Assembly: GCA_014529385.2 (NCBI GenBank)
Contig: CM043964.1
Location: forward strand, 136,009,420-136,073,419
Length of the DNA: 64,000 nucleotides
Source of the DNA: Adiantum capillus-veneris
Taxonomy: Eukaryota; Streptophyta; Polypodiopsida; Polypodiales; Pteridaceae
Direction: 5' to 3'
The first letter of the stretch is position 1. The number at the start of each line of letters is the position of its first letter. The notes beneath the pieces are model-generated. The model did no database searches and was not told where the DNA came from. It worked only from the letters and a program-made list of their open reading frames with translations. Both the position numbers and the translations under genes were made by a program. Below, one piece after another: positions 1-11,699 of the stretch.

Positions 1-369
1 GGATGGAGTAGGAACGCGCGATGATGCGCCAGAGCGATGACGCTCCACGTACCACTGTCTCTACTGCGGTGACAAAGAAGAAAGAAACTCCTCATCATCC
101 ATACCTGCATTAAACACACGAATATTTAAACTTAATATTGAATGAATAGAGTAGACAATGACGCAAAGACCATTAAATACAATGACGTAATGACGCATAT
201 AAATACAATGACGCAATGAATTGAGTGATAGAAGAGGCAAGTCAAAAACTCAGAATTTTCAATCAAAAGATGTGAGCGCGAGTAGAAAAGAGCGTTATAC
301 ACCATGGAAGGTACTTAGAGAGCCAGAGCTTTTACAACACGGAGCAAAATTGTTCAAATACAATATTTG
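1..369. repeat. CACTA interior beyond the transposase gene; short repeated motif
   Basis: No coding sequence was recognised. Around 155-220 the string AATGACGCA or AATGACGTA recurs four times within about 65 bases, interleaved with AAATACA. It could be part of the opposite subterminal repeat zone of the CACTA element, but the motif differs from GCGACGCTC at the other end, so this is only a suggestion. Confidence 0.35.
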
Positions 370-371
370 TG

Positions 372-3300
372 GCTTTAAGAGATCTCTCTCTCATCCTCGT
401 ATAACTCAGCATAACTTCCTATATCTATATAGAGTTCTCCGTTTAAACACATATCCTCTGTTTCATTTTGTAGCTCCTCTGCATGCACCCCATATAGAGT
501 AGTAGCATCTTGATGCTCGTCTGACACCACCGCAGCGGCTTCTGATTGAGCATCTTCTCTGATCTTCTCCATTGATGCCATTGTGATTGGCACATGGTAG
601 CCTTCATACGTCCTTGCACTACGAGGGGCTACCTCTATGACGTACCACCAGTTTGATGTAGACTTTGTAGGATGAAATATTACCTGCCAGAGCCACATAA
701 CTTACATGAGAGCTTTCAAGCACATAACTTGTAAAAGGGGGATGTTAACTATTTACATACTTACTAGTTCACAATGCTCGGGTAGTACGAAAGTGTCTAT
801 TAGGTCAGTCCATTTCTTAGTAGAATCCACCTCAAGAAAACCAGACTCTCCTCTACGCACAGTAGCGTTGCAACCCTCCATGATTATCTTGAACCATTGC
901 ACGTCGAACAAGTCGACAAAAAATCCTCTGTAATCGATCCTCAAAATCTCTTGCAGCGTGCCGAAGTAAGTGAGTTCCGCCACCACAGGATCTGCATCAG
1001 AGGAACGTCGTCGACTATACTGTTCAAATTTTGCCATGATTCCACAATCTTGAGTAAAACGCTTTTTGTCGATTCGTTCCACCCTAAAATGTCGACCTTT
1101 ACACCATGCTGCTGTGTATGACTTATACTATAACGAACAAAGATTATGAGTGGCCGTTCAAACGTTTATAAATAAAGTCACTTGCTAGTCGTACATTGCA
1201 AACTTACCTTGGTCGCGCAACCCCGAGAGTACTCCCACTCTTCCTCAGTCACTTCGTCACCGCATTGTTGTGCGCTTTTCAATTGGTTGTGCAACCATCT
1301 TCAGCTCATGAAGGTTGGTAGGCTCTCCAGAACCGCTGGATAGTGCATCGGTGGTCGTCTTCCCCGTCTCCACTCGATTCGTGCCCTTTGTCGCTCTTGC
1401 TTTGCATCCTCATATTGTGAAATCCACTTTTGCATCACTGGATTGTGAAGCATGCAAAATCGGTTGATTTTAGCCTCTAGATCTTCCGTCATCTTCTTCT
1501 CAACACCGAGATTGCACATGACAATCCCAGATATGCGCTCATCATCTATGGTTCGCCATAGCGTGTCCCGGGATTTATCAAATCCGTCTAGCCACTCTCC
1601 AATGTACACTAGGGACTCTGATACCAACCAACATTCTGCCATGCTACCCTCCGGACGTGCCTTTTGACGCACATATCCCTTAAGCGTTTTCATGAAACGT
1701 TCTAAGAAGAACATCCATCTGAAATGAACTGTGCCAGCTATTTCCACCTCATCAACTATGTGAACAAGAAGATGCACCTGAATGGTTAGCATTGTAGTAG
1801 GAAAATGTTTCTCAAACATGCACACAAGCTCCGCAGCATTTAGTTTGGCGAATGGTATGGAGTCTACGTTGATCTCCTTTTGTGAGATCCATTGCACCAG
1901 CTTTGCAAGTTTGTAGATTGTGTTACGGATGTCGAGAGACAAACATCCCTCAATGGCAACCGGTAAAATAAACTGTAAAGTATGTGCAGCAATGATATTA
2001 AAGTCCACATTTTATGCAATGATATTAAAGTCCACTATGAACGTACCTGACACATTTTATGCCAATCGTGTGACTTCAAACCGGTAAGCTTTCCTTCTTT
2101 AGTAAAACACGTTCGGAGCGAGTGCATTACGCCAGTGGGGGTTCGCAAAGATCGAATGGTCTCTTTTACTTTGCGTTCTTGGGCTCCTGTGAAAATCCAT
2201 GGTGCTTTAGGGAGTTTTATCGATCCATCAGACGCTGTTTGCGGCCAATATTGCTCCATACGATCCACATTTCTAAGGTCAACTCTGGCTCCCAAAGTAT
2301 CTTTCTTGCCGGTCAGATGGTCCCATAGTAGATTACCCACATTCTTGAATATGTGCATTGGATCGAGCAAGTGATTGATCATGAGTCGGGGCGAGTATGG
2401 TAACTCGTACCATAGAGATAGTCTCTTCATCCCTGGAGGCAATCCGTCATCGCACATCTCCTTCTTCTCTAACCATGCTTGTGCAGACATCCTTGGTGTC
2501 TCTCTTCCCAAAAAGCCATCGCGTAACACATGATTCTCTGGAAGATACGCTTGATGACCTTCGTAGATTTGCTTCTTCAGTGAGGGTGCCCTACGTGCAT
2601 TCAGTCTAGGTCCACATGTGACACATGCTCTGTATCCGCTTGTTTGAAGCCCTGCATGTATACACATGATAATAGATCAACTATGGGAAAAAACAAGATT
2701 TACAGTGTCTGAGTGAGGAGTGTCAATAGATCACCTGAGCATTCTGTTAGCCCAGGATAGTCATGCATGGTCCACATTAGAATGCCTCTGATCAAAGCAT
2801 TCCGTCGTCCTGTGTGTCGGCTCATATCCACCACCTCTATGCCAATCCACAATTGTTGTAGCTCTTCCAACAGTGGGCGAAGATACACATCCATATTCCC
2901 CACTTTATATCGCCCTGGCACAATCAAGCTTAGCCATAGGTGCCCCTTCTTCGTAGTCAACCACGGGGGAATGTTGTAGTTGACGATGACAACGGGCCAT
3001 ACACTGTAAGATGTTGATCTTTGACCAAATGGATTTACGCCATCCATAGCCAGGCCTAAGCGCAAATTTCGAGCTTCCCTGGCAAAATCCGACCATGTTC
3101 CATCTATATGTCTCCAGGCTACGCAATCTGCAGGAATTCGTAGCACACCATCCGAAGATTTATTCTCCTCATGCCATGATGCTAGGGCGCTCCATGGACT
3201 TACATTCGAAGAAATGCTTGATGCGAGGAAGCAGAGGGAAATGTCGTAAAACCTTTTGTGGAATTTTTGTCCCGTGGAGATCTACTCGATATCTTTCGGA

Positions 3301-4104
3301 ATCACATTTCGGACACTTCTCCATGTCTATGTATTCCCCTCTGAAAAGAATGCAGTCATTAGGACAAGCGTGAATAGAATTGTAATCCATCCCCAACTTT
3401 CGCAAAATCTTTCTTGCTTCATCTCGGGAATCTGGCATCACATTGTCAGCTGGTAGTATGTGCTCTTTCAGCAATCTACACAACATAAAAATATGATACA
3501 GTCGTGTAAAAATCTATCAGATCATTATACATTTAGAGTTTTATTAAAGTAAACTAATTGTAATAGATCACCTGAAAAGGGCTGTGACGCTAGTGTCACT
3601 CCATCCAAACTTTGCCTGCATGTTGAGAAGAACCAGGAGTGCTTTCAATCTAGACATACGTGCTCCATTATACAATGGCGTATCGGCTTCACTTTTCATA
3701 TCATCATAGATAAGCCTTTCTGAATCCATGATCGTCTCGATCATTTCATCAATCTCGGGCTCAAACATTGCCTCGTTGGGAATGTGCTCTGCATGATCAT
3801 CCCCCGAGCTGTCAGAGGCTACATCTTGTGGCCTCACATATGCTGCTTGACCAAAGCGCCTGCGAACACGTCTATTGGGTTGCAAGATTGCTGCTTGTTG
3901 GCCAGCGTCAGAGTCCGACGAGTTATAATTGGCAACAACTCGATCTATAATAGATGGATCGAACTCGCCAAATTCGCGAACGTGCTGCAAAGAAACACGT
4001 CTTGTCCGTCGCACATCATGCTTGCATTGATTACAAGGACATAAGACCCTCGTTGAGAGATAGGTGTTTCGGTTGGACGGTCCCACATCCTCGTCACTAC
4101 TCAT
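372..4104 (-). pseudogene. TNP2-family CACTA transposase, multi-exon, damaged
   Basis: This is the DDE transposase of En/Spm elements, which acts in the nucleus to cut and join element ends. Reading minus: the N-terminal exon (4104-3572) has a Cys motif CPCNQC as in the transposase-associated domain. Exon 3475-2735 holds the start of Transposase_21 with ACPNDCILFRG, CPKCDSERY and MDGVNPF (likely first catalytic Asp). Exon 2651-2047 has HLLDPMHIFKNV (likely second Asp) and ends GLKSHDWHKMCQ. Exon 1972-1208 is DUF4218-like (PVAIEGCLSLDI, VHFRWMFFLERFMKTLKGYV). Exons near 1108-765 and 700-372 are DUF4216-like plus an acidic tail. Introns have GT-AG borders and are short, for example 3571-3476, 2734-2652 and 2046-1973. 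A 1-nt frameshift near 3193 and an in-frame TGA at 1303-1301 break it, so it is probably inactive. Confidence 0.9.
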
Positions 4105-4166
4105 AATGAGGATAAAAAACTTATAACCTGGACAACAAATTTAATATTCTATTGGCATTCTTCGTC

Positions 4167-4210
<44 letters not shown>

Positions 4211-4643
4211 ACCTCACATTCTCTAGTCATGTCCAATCCCCGCACACCTCGGTCTAGAGGTGCACGGAGATCAGAACCACCGGGTTATAATCTCGTCTTT
4301 ATTGGTCAATACCTATATTTGTGGGTACAAGAAATCTACACACCCACGTCTACATGATACTGCATGTAGTGGACAAAACCCCTTTGCCTCTTCTCTAGCT
4401 GTAGCACTTCACAGCATCTTAACATCTTTTCACAGTAGATCTTTGCACTGTTCGTCTAACTCTAAACCCTAAACCGTAAGTAATTCTTGCGTGGACTCGA
4501 TCTAACGTAAATAAGTGTAAATCTAAATAAACGTAAATCTAACTAAAAATAAACATAAATCTAATTTAACGTAAGTCTACATCTAACCTAATCTTTAACG
4601 TCTTTTGGGATAGTTTCCTACGACGTTAAAACTCTCTTCTTCT

Positions 4644-4674
<31 letters not shown>

Positions 4675-5752
4675 ACCTAAATAAACCTAAGTCTAATCTA
4701 ATATAACATAAATCTAAATCTAACGTAAATTATGTTATATTAAAAACAAAGAACTAAACTAACAGGGATTATAAGAACCTTAAAACTGATTTAACACATA
4801 ATTTTTCACATAACTCGGCAAGAGTTGGCATTCTCATCACTAAAGATGTGAGAGTTAACTTCCGGCGGTGACGCTGCCTCATCTCCATCCACATCTGACG
4901 ACAGCAATTGGCCCTTTAGACCGTTCTTGCTCTTGTTACTAACTTTGAAGTTGCTGTTGAATGACTAGAGGTTGTCTAGATGGTCATTGTGTCGGGGATG
5001 TAGTGACTCTTGCCGCCCTGAAGATCCACCTTCTTCCCTATCTTCTGAAGACATTTCACCAGTACTTTTGGATCGACGGAGCCCACCATGAGTAAAGGCA
5101 GCAATACCCTATATTCCATTGAGGGCTTTCTTCACCCGCTTCATGCAGGCATCGCAGTCTATGGAGACCTAAATCTAATCTAATATAACGTAAATCTAAA
5201 TCTAGCGTAAATAAACGTAAATCTAGTTAAAAATAAACCTAGATCTAATTTAATGTAAGTCTACATATAACCTAATCTTTAACGTCTATTAAGATAGTTT
5301 CCTACGACGTTATAACTCTCTTCTTCTTGTGTGTGTGCGCGTGTGTGGATGTGTGTGCCAATAAAAAGAGATAAATGGTATAACCTTTCTATCACCCATG
5401 CCAAGTATGATAGATTGATTATGCCATTTCCCTCTTGAATAATAGGTCTTGAGTTCAACTCCTCGTCGGCTAGATCTTTAGGTCTTTTAATTTTAATTAG
5501 TTTCCTACGACGTTAAATTAGTTTCTCTCTCTTTCTCTCTCAATGTGTGTGCGTTTTTTTGGATCGTATGCATGTTTTCTCTCTCTTTTCCTCTTTCAAT
5601 GTGTGCATTTTTTGTTTATACATGTTCTCTCTCTCTTTTCCTCTCTCAATGCGTGCGTTTTTTGTTTATGCATGCTCTCTCTCTCTTTTCGTCTCTCAAT
5701 GTGTGTGTGCATTCTTTGTTTATGTATGTGTGTGTGCGTTTTTGTTTTTGTT

Positions 5753-5802
<50 letters not shown>

Positions 5803-5922
5803 AACACTATGTGTGTGTGTGTATGTGTGTGTGTGTGAGAGAGAGAGAGAGGGAGAGAGAAAGAGGGGAAGGGAACATGAGAATGAGGAGAGGGAAGGAG
5901 CATACCTGGCTCTCCTTCCTCT

Positions 5923-5968
<46 letters not shown>

Positions 5969-6060
5969 AGAAGAAAAAGAGAGAGAGAGAGAGAGGGAGA
6001 GCGTTACCTGCTCCTTGCTTGAGGGCGCCGAAAAACTCAGATCTGAGATTTGAGTTTTTG
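4105..6060. other. CACTA 5' non-coding region with direct repeats and microsatellites
   Basis: This lies between the transposase start and the hairpin and has no supported gene. It holds (CT)n at 4170-4208, (GT)n near 4646-4669, long (CT)n/(GT)n/(AG)n mixtures at 5755-5998, and a diverged direct repeat: 4500-4650 matches 5184-5334, offset 684, sharing CTAATCTTTAACGTCT and GTTTCCTACGACGTTA. Part of the last motif recurs near 5500. AT-rich TAAATCTAA-type runs dominate. A short telomere-like CTAAACCCTAAACC sits near 4460. Apparent reading frames across 5543-6150 are microsatellite artefacts. Confidence 0.6.
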
Positions 6061-6091
6061 GGCGCGCTCGGTTATTTTTTAGCACAGCCGA

Positions 6092-6161
6092 CGTCGCTAT
6101 GAGCGTCGCAAATTTACAAAGTCGCAAATTTCTTTGTAAATTTGCGACGCTCATAGCGACG
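6092..6161. repeat. Perfect 30-bp hairpin in CACTA subterminal region
   Basis: Arms 6092-6121 and 6132-6161 are exact reverse complements separated by a 10-nt spacer. Each arm contains the GCGACGCTC/GAGCGTCGC motif that also occurs twice as direct copies at 6180-6203. CACTA elements carry such repeated subterminal motifs as transposase-binding sites; the assignment here is by position and repetition only. Confidence 0.8.
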
Positions 6162-6216
6162 CCGGGATTTTTTTTTTTTGAGCGTCGCTGTGTGAGCGTC
6201 GCTAATATGAATAGCC

Positions 6217-6226
6217 TCTTGTAGTG
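6217..6226 (-). repeat. CACTA terminal inverted repeat (one end)
   Basis: Plus strand TCTTGTAGTG, i.e. minus strand CACTACAAGA, which matches the conserved CACTA-superfamily terminus. Flanking host sequence begins TAT at 6227. Confidence 0.85.
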
Positions 6227-8554
6227 TATGATGATGGTTGATTTTTTGATTGCTGAAGAATACGATACGTTTTAGAGTAGCAAGTATAGCTTTCTCAATA
6301 ATGCTAGTTTCTTAGGCCAATTGTGTGTATTTTGTAGGTAGTAACCATATCTAAATCATAGACTACAAACTTGGCTAGATATTGAGTAGTTTCTATGGGT
6401 TTCTAGAGGTCATAATGCTAAACCCAGTTTTTTCATGTTTGCTGTATTTAGCACTTTATCATTGCCCCCAAGGTTCCACTTAGTAAGAGATCCATTATCC
6501 TTTTGACATGCTCCATGGCTCCTTTTGAATCCAAAGGCCCAAAGGGAACTAAGAAAACATGTATATAGTATCTGTATTGAGCGTGACTATAGAAACTTTG
6601 ATGATAGGTCCGCAGCATGGCAAAAATGCAACTTTTTTGTACCTAATTTTTTTGCCCAAAAAAAAATTAGTGAGGTAAAAGAAACCATATGTTTTGATCA
6701 CAACCCATTGAAGTTAACGTGGCATTTTATCTTTTGTCCTACAAGAATCCCCACTCTTACTTATATGCAATCAACCATAAGAAATTGCCGTTTTGAGCAA
6801 AATGCAGTAGTCCATCAACTTTGGAGTTTCTCATTTTTTCCATATGTAGTAGTTCTTGAACTATAAGCTCATGAAAGAATTTTTCAAAATGAGTGAATCT
6901 ACTATGGTTTTGGAATTTTTTTCCAAAACCCTAAAAGGACACTTTTATGTCCTGTTAGGTTACCATTGTAGTGTTAAGGGCATGCTATCTACACCGGTTG
7001 ACATTTTAGCTCGTTGAGCTCTCATCTCAAGCCAGCTCTTCAGATACATTTTCCTCATCTGTGAGATTATTCACTTCGTCTGCCACGTGTCCCTTAGTGT
7101 CTCCGTCTTGAGGACCGGTCACACACTTGTTCTCAATAATGCAAGGGGAAATTCTAGATAGGTAATGAAAAAGCTTTGGATTTGAATCCCACTGTACAGT
7201 GTACACAATAGCGATATTGACGACATTAAGGGTCGAACTCATACAAATTAGTAGCCATCAGTTGTTGCGTGGAGGATGCGTTCGGGGTCCACTGTAATCG
7301 GCATGGAAAACTCTTGCTTCGAATCGAACAGCAGCTCCTAAACGTTGCGTCCTTTGCAAGCCTACTTTAGCAAAAGCAGAACTAGAGGCTCTATATTGGG
7401 GGGAAGAAGAAGAAGGTGAACGATCAGAAGACGAATTCAAGGAAGTATTGACTGTGCTGTTTAATTCGAGAACAGCTCGAGCTGGAGAAGCTTCATGAGC
7501 AGCCTGAGGGACTCCAATATTAATCTGCGGCCTGAAAACCACATGTCTGGTGTTGCTTGGAGCGGCCGCAACGTCATGCCCGCGGCCGTCGCCAGTGCCA
7601 TACTTTGTTCCATCCATCATGACTTCTGTGGTTGTGCCCGGAGCTTGTGTAACTGTGCCTGGAAATCATTCAACTGACAAAATCAGGCAATCCATGGCAT
7701 CTTATTATGCTCTTCAATGCTCACTAAAAAGTAACTACTGATACATGACAGCCATCATGCTCATTTGAAGAGTAATAATGATCCAAATTATATCATCGAT
7801 CAACAGTCACGCAAACACATGACAGTCTTTGAGGAGGATGGCTTTAGAGCATGCTCAATGAAAACACCAACAAGCATTGCTAGTCTAGGGTTGCAGTGCT
7901 TGTTGGAGAAGGAGATATATTGGTTGGTTTCTAGTTCTCCACGGATATTGTTGTCCCACTGATGGTTAGTTATGGTGGCCGTGCGTACATGAGAGGACAG
8001 TCATGAGTTTGATTGCGGCCGCCTGCGGGGCGCTTGTGACCACAGAACAAGAAAGGCAGAAAATGAACAGTCCAAAGTACCTTCTTTGTAACGAGTGAAT
8101 TTGGGCTTGAGGCAATATACCACCTCCATGGAGCTGGGTGCACTTGAAAGGAGAAGGAGAATCTGCAAAAAAGCAATCATGATGCTTATAGCAAGCCAGG
8201 AATGCATAATGGGCGCCGGGAAGAAGTGCAGGTTGCCAAAGCCTGCTGCCTCTTTAAGAACTTCATTGATTCCTATAAGTTAAGTCGCTAAGCTAGCAGC
8301 GGCAAGAGTGGTGGTGCAGGTGTAGTGCTGCTAGCGATGTAATGATGCATAAAGGCTAGTAGGCTTTCACATGAAGTTTGATTTGATGTGAAAGGCTGAT
8401 CAAAGTAGAGTATAATCAGCCGACAAATTGTACCCACATGGCGCAGGCCTTATCAACCCCTTACGATATATATATCTCTGATGCAGGCTTGCTCGATTGA
8501 GAAAGAATTAGGGCTTGTAGGCTGTGAAGGGATTCACTTATGTAGGCAAATTCT

Positions 8555-8585
<31 letters not shown>

Positions 8586-8912
8586 CCTCAGCAGCTCAGC
8601 TCGTTCCACACGCTCCACGTGGCAGCATGCTACAGCCAGGAATATGGCAACTTTGTCGTCCCGTAGCATTTCGGTCCCTTGTCACCCTTGATTGAGGCCC
8701 TATTGAGGGGGGCATGCACACGTACTCTCCTTTCCACTACGTTTCCACTAAGCCATAAACATTGAGAGGATGCTATTTAGAGGTGTTTCGCACAGAGCAT
8801 GGGTTAACCCCCGCTGCCTATGTCACCAATGTCGGAGTATGGATTTCTCTACCCCCGCCCTCTCACTATAGCTCTGCCAAAAGAGGCGGAGTTACCTCAA
8901 CCCCCGCCACTT
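6227..8912. other. Non-coding stretch, no firm gene
   Basis: Host flank beyond the CACTA end. A 10-bp hairpin (GGTTTTGGAA and its complement) lies near 6905-6929. A minus-strand open frame at 7620-7258 (120 codons, Ser/Ala/Arg-rich) and another at 7242-7027 were inspected; neither resembles a family I know and both may be chance. An (AG)n tract runs about 8553-8582. Nothing else could be supported. Confidence 0.4.
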
Positions 8913-9459
8913 GGCTAATTTACAAGCACGAGCACAGGTTGCAAGGCTCAAGCCGCCAACCAAGCAAAGGTTGGGAGCTCTAGACCAGCAAAAATTCCTC
9001 AGAAAGCAAAACAATGTGCGAAAAAGAAAAAGGATAAGCTCACACCTGAAGAGCAGCAAGCCTAAGAAGAGAGGAGGAAGAAGTATAAAAATGACCCTCC
9101 TCAATGGGTCAAACAAGCGGCTCATCCACCACTGCCAATAGCGCAAAAGAAAAGGCGATGGAAGCCTGGAACAGTTGCTCTACATGAGATCCACAAATAT
9201 CAAAAGAGCACGGAGCCAATAATACCAAAGGTAGCTTTTTCTCGGGTGGTAAGAGAAGTAATGGACGAATATTCAGATTCAGTTACACATATCCAGCGTG
9301 CAGCTCTTTTGGCTTTACAGGATGCCGTCGAGGACATTCTGGTGCAGTTGTTCCAAGATGGTGTATCTTGTATGGCATGCAAAGCGAGTTACATTAAAAA
9401 ATACAGATCTTGCTCTAGCGCTCAATCTGAGGAATGAAGGGTGCCTCCATAAGAATTAG
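8913..9459 (+). pseudogene. CENH3-like histone H3 variant pseudogene
   Basis: H3 variants replace H3 in nucleosomes, and CENH3 marks centromeres. The histone fold is clear in the frame through 9135-9390: RWKPGTVALHEIHKYQKSTE matches the alpha-N region of H3, followed by PFxRxVRE-like AFSRVVREV and ALLALQDAVEDILVQLFQDG for the alpha-2 helix. Loop 1 is one residue longer than canonical H3 by my count, and IPKVAFSRVVRE is closer to plant CENH3 than to H3.1/H3.3. A Lys-rich tail precedes it from about 8922, with H3-like TSTGCKA near its start. Damage: the start codon position reads TTG, a TAA lies at 9063-9065, and a 1-nt loss near 9390 shifts the C-terminus, after which VTLKNTDLALALNLRNEG aligns with the H3 C-terminal helix to a stop at 9457. 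No introns are seen, so it could be a retro-copy or an insertion-borne fragment. Confidence 0.82.
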
Positions 9460-9605
9460 TTTTCCCATGTAATCTATGTTTATCAGATTTGTAATCTTTC
9501 GATATAATATAAACAACTCAATGTTCTCTCATTCGGTGTAACTCTAATAGTTAATTGTGTACTTTCTATTGTTGAAGTATTTGAATTAATCAAGTAGTTA
9601 GATTT

Positions 9606-10050
9606 CACCTCCTCGACCATCCAAGCACCCATCTGACGTGGGACGCCCACTGGTGAATAATTTGTGAAACGGAGCCATTTCGGGTACATACGGAGCCCAT
9701 GGGACGACCAAAAGCCACGGCTATGACCAACGACGCGGAACGAGCCGCAAAAAAGCCCTGTGCGCCACGGTGCGCATGGGACAGTTTTGACCTTAACAAC
9801 GCGGAACGGGCCGCAAAAAAGCCCTATGCCCCACGGCGCGCATGGGGCAGTTTTGACCTGGTCAAAACAAAACTACCCCATGCGCGCCGTGGCGCACAGG
9901 GCTTTTTTGCGGCCCGTTCCACGTCGTTGGTCATAGCCGTGGCTTTTGTCGTCCCACGGCCTCCGTACGCACCCGAAACGGCTCCGTTTCACAAATTATT
10001 CACCGGTGGGCATCCCACGTCAGACGGGTGATTGGATGGTCGAGGAGGTG
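9606..10050. mobile_element. Foldback (long-TIR) element with almost no loop
   Basis: It starts CACCTCCTCGACCATCCAA and ends with its complement. The two halves (9606-9858 and 9860-10050) are reverse complements along nearly their whole length, meeting at GTTTTGACC-T-GGTCAAAAC. The left half is longer because of a 66-bp tandem duplication (ACGCGGAACG recurs at 9733 and 9799). GC-rich compared with its flanks. No clear target duplication was found. The 110-codon open frame inside it is a by-product of the palindrome. Confidence 0.8.
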
Positions 10051-10167
10051 TGAACGCGTTGAAGAAAAAGATTTATTGGCCAATATGTGCAATAGAAAAA
10101 AAAAGTACATGAAGTGACAAACAAAAGACAGAAGACAAAATTATTGTATATTGCTCTGGATATTACA

Positions 10168-11688
10168 TCATGGCTGGTTGGTTTTCTTGTAAATTACATC
10201 TTTTGGTATAGGGCGAATGGCCGACTTGACACCAAAAGTTTTGACAATCTCCTCTGGGTTTGTCACCCCTTGACCTAGGCTTAAGGCACAGTGGGAGAGG
10301 ACTGACTCGGGGTGCTTTCCAGTAAAAGCATACAATGCGGCCTCTCGATCCACCAATATACACTTGTGAGCATTAAGGATAAGGGAATCTTCAGCAAGGA
10401 TGGCACTTAATGCCTTGCACTTGAGCAACTCTGTAGAACCATGCTTGGAGAACTCTGTGTGTGCAACTCAAAGAACGGATGGCCCAGATGGCCAAGGTAG
10501 TGCCACAGGGAGCTATCTCTACCCATAGGATTGTTGCGTGAACCTCCAGTACGCATTGCAAACTTATCAACATGGTATGCGGTCTACAAAACATTTTAAA
10601 CAACTTCAACACTTGCTATAGGAAACAATTTACTATCGATAAAGTTAAAAAGTGGATACCTCAATTTCCTCATCTATCTCCTCAAGAGTTTTCCTTGTAA
10701 GGTCGATGCTAGAGCGATCTTCTCCACCCATAATGGTCAGCGGCTTGTGTGGAAGAAAAGCGCTCTCCGGGATGCTTTCATAAAATGAGGCAAATAATTT
10801 GATTTCCATAAGTGTATTTGCCACGGTTTGTACCAAATTTTGTTTGTTTTCACTAGGGAGGAATGACAGGCTTGGTGGGAGACCTTGGTCTTCAAAGTCA
10901 ATTTGAAAGTTGACCTTCTCTTGCCTTCCACTGGGATCTTTCATGCCCGCGTAGATAGCAAGCACTGAGAGCGACTCATCTTCTGTGAGTCCTAGTGTCT
11001 TTGCAATGTCATCAAGGAACAAAAAGTGACGACCATCCACCACCACTGCATGCAAAGTGAAAATTTGGAGGTCAGGAGCTTCTTCCAGCACCTCGTCTTC
11101 CTCTATCATCCCATTTTCCTCCTTAGTGGAGCTGGGATCTTGCAAGAGGATAAGTTCCATAGACGCTTCAGCCTGCTTATCAACCTCTTTAACAAATTCA
11201 TTTGATTCCTCCACAATGGTTACAGGAGGTTTCTTGTCGGCCTTTTCCTTTGATTTTCCCTTCTCCATGCCCTCAAGCACAAGCAATACCAGAACCATGT
11301 CCCAAGAGATGAATTGGGTGCCTATGCACCCCATGCCCAAGTCTATGAGGTCATCCTCATCCTCTATCCTGTAGTCCTGCTCAATAAGCCCTTTTATAAA
11401 CCGCAACAAGCGATAGAGAAAGTTTTTGTCAGCCGCATAGTGGTGTTTAATAAAATCCACTGGCAACCATGCCATGTTAGATCCCTCAAAGACTATTGCA
11501 TATTCTTCCATGTGCTCCATCATGTAGTCAAGAAAGCTCTGGAATCCCTCTATATGAAGGTTAGCAGTGGCATGCATGTCGATCGTCCCCTCAAACACAC
11601 TGACTAGTTCATGTGTGCAATCTGCAATTCCTATCTTCTGTAATTGTGTGAGAAGTGCATCAGAAGATGTTGCCATGGGTCTGTTCAC
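10168..11688 (-). CDS. Unrecognised protein, probable two-exon gene with a frameshift in exon 2
   Basis: I do not recognise the family. Exon 1 (11688-10660) gives 343 codons starting MNRPMATSSDALLTQLQKIG; it is acidic with a charged middle (EEDEVLEEAPDL) and no membrane segment or signal peptide. A donor GAG|GTATCC at 10660/10659 and an acceptor TTTTGTAG at 10584 define a 76-nt intron. Exon 2 then reads in phase (YHVDKFAMRTGGSRNNPMG). About 50 codons on, near 10438, the protein-like reading moves to another frame (ELLKCKALSAILAEDS... to KKTNQP, stop at 10168), which implies a 1-nt indel. Codon content is balanced and the long exon argues for a real gene or recent pseudogene. It might be host or transposon-borne; the foldback element lies 118 bp beyond its 3' end. 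Confidence 0.6.
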
Positions 11689-11699
11689 GAAGAAGATGG

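Larger units (their letters stand above)
1..6226 (-). mobile_element. CACTA (En/Spm) DNA transposon, one end, extends off the window
   Basis: The element is oriented on the minus strand and its 5' terminus is seen at 6226: reading minus, it starts CACTACAAGAGG, the classic CACTA terminus. Two copies of GCGACGCTC follow at once (plus-strand positions 6180-6203), then a perfect hairpin, as expected of subterminal transposase-binding repeats. A TNP2-family transposase lies inside on the same strand. The other terminus is not in the window; no CACTACAA is seen in positions 1-400. No second TNPA-like gene was recognised. The 3-bp target duplication cannot be tested without the far end. Confidence 0.85.

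Noticed and set aside
4455-4480. Plant telomere repeat
   Set aside because: Only about one and a half CCCTAAA units; far too short for an interstitial telomere array.
5380-5475. Second tRNA-like motif (GAGTTCAACTCC)
   Set aside because: An isolated B-box-like string without D-arm or anticodon-arm structure.
5543-6154. Several long overlapping open frames rich in Ser-Leu, Val-Cys or Arg-Glu
   Set aside because: They are direct translations of (CT)n, (GT)n and (AG)n tracts; the same applies at 23719-24129, 24441-24903, 34863-35375, 38590-39095, 42463-42857 and 47843-49085.
9699-10031. 110-codon Lys/Arg/Ala-rich open frame with an internal repeat
   Set aside because: It is the translation of the foldback element's arms and their 66-bp duplication, not a gene.
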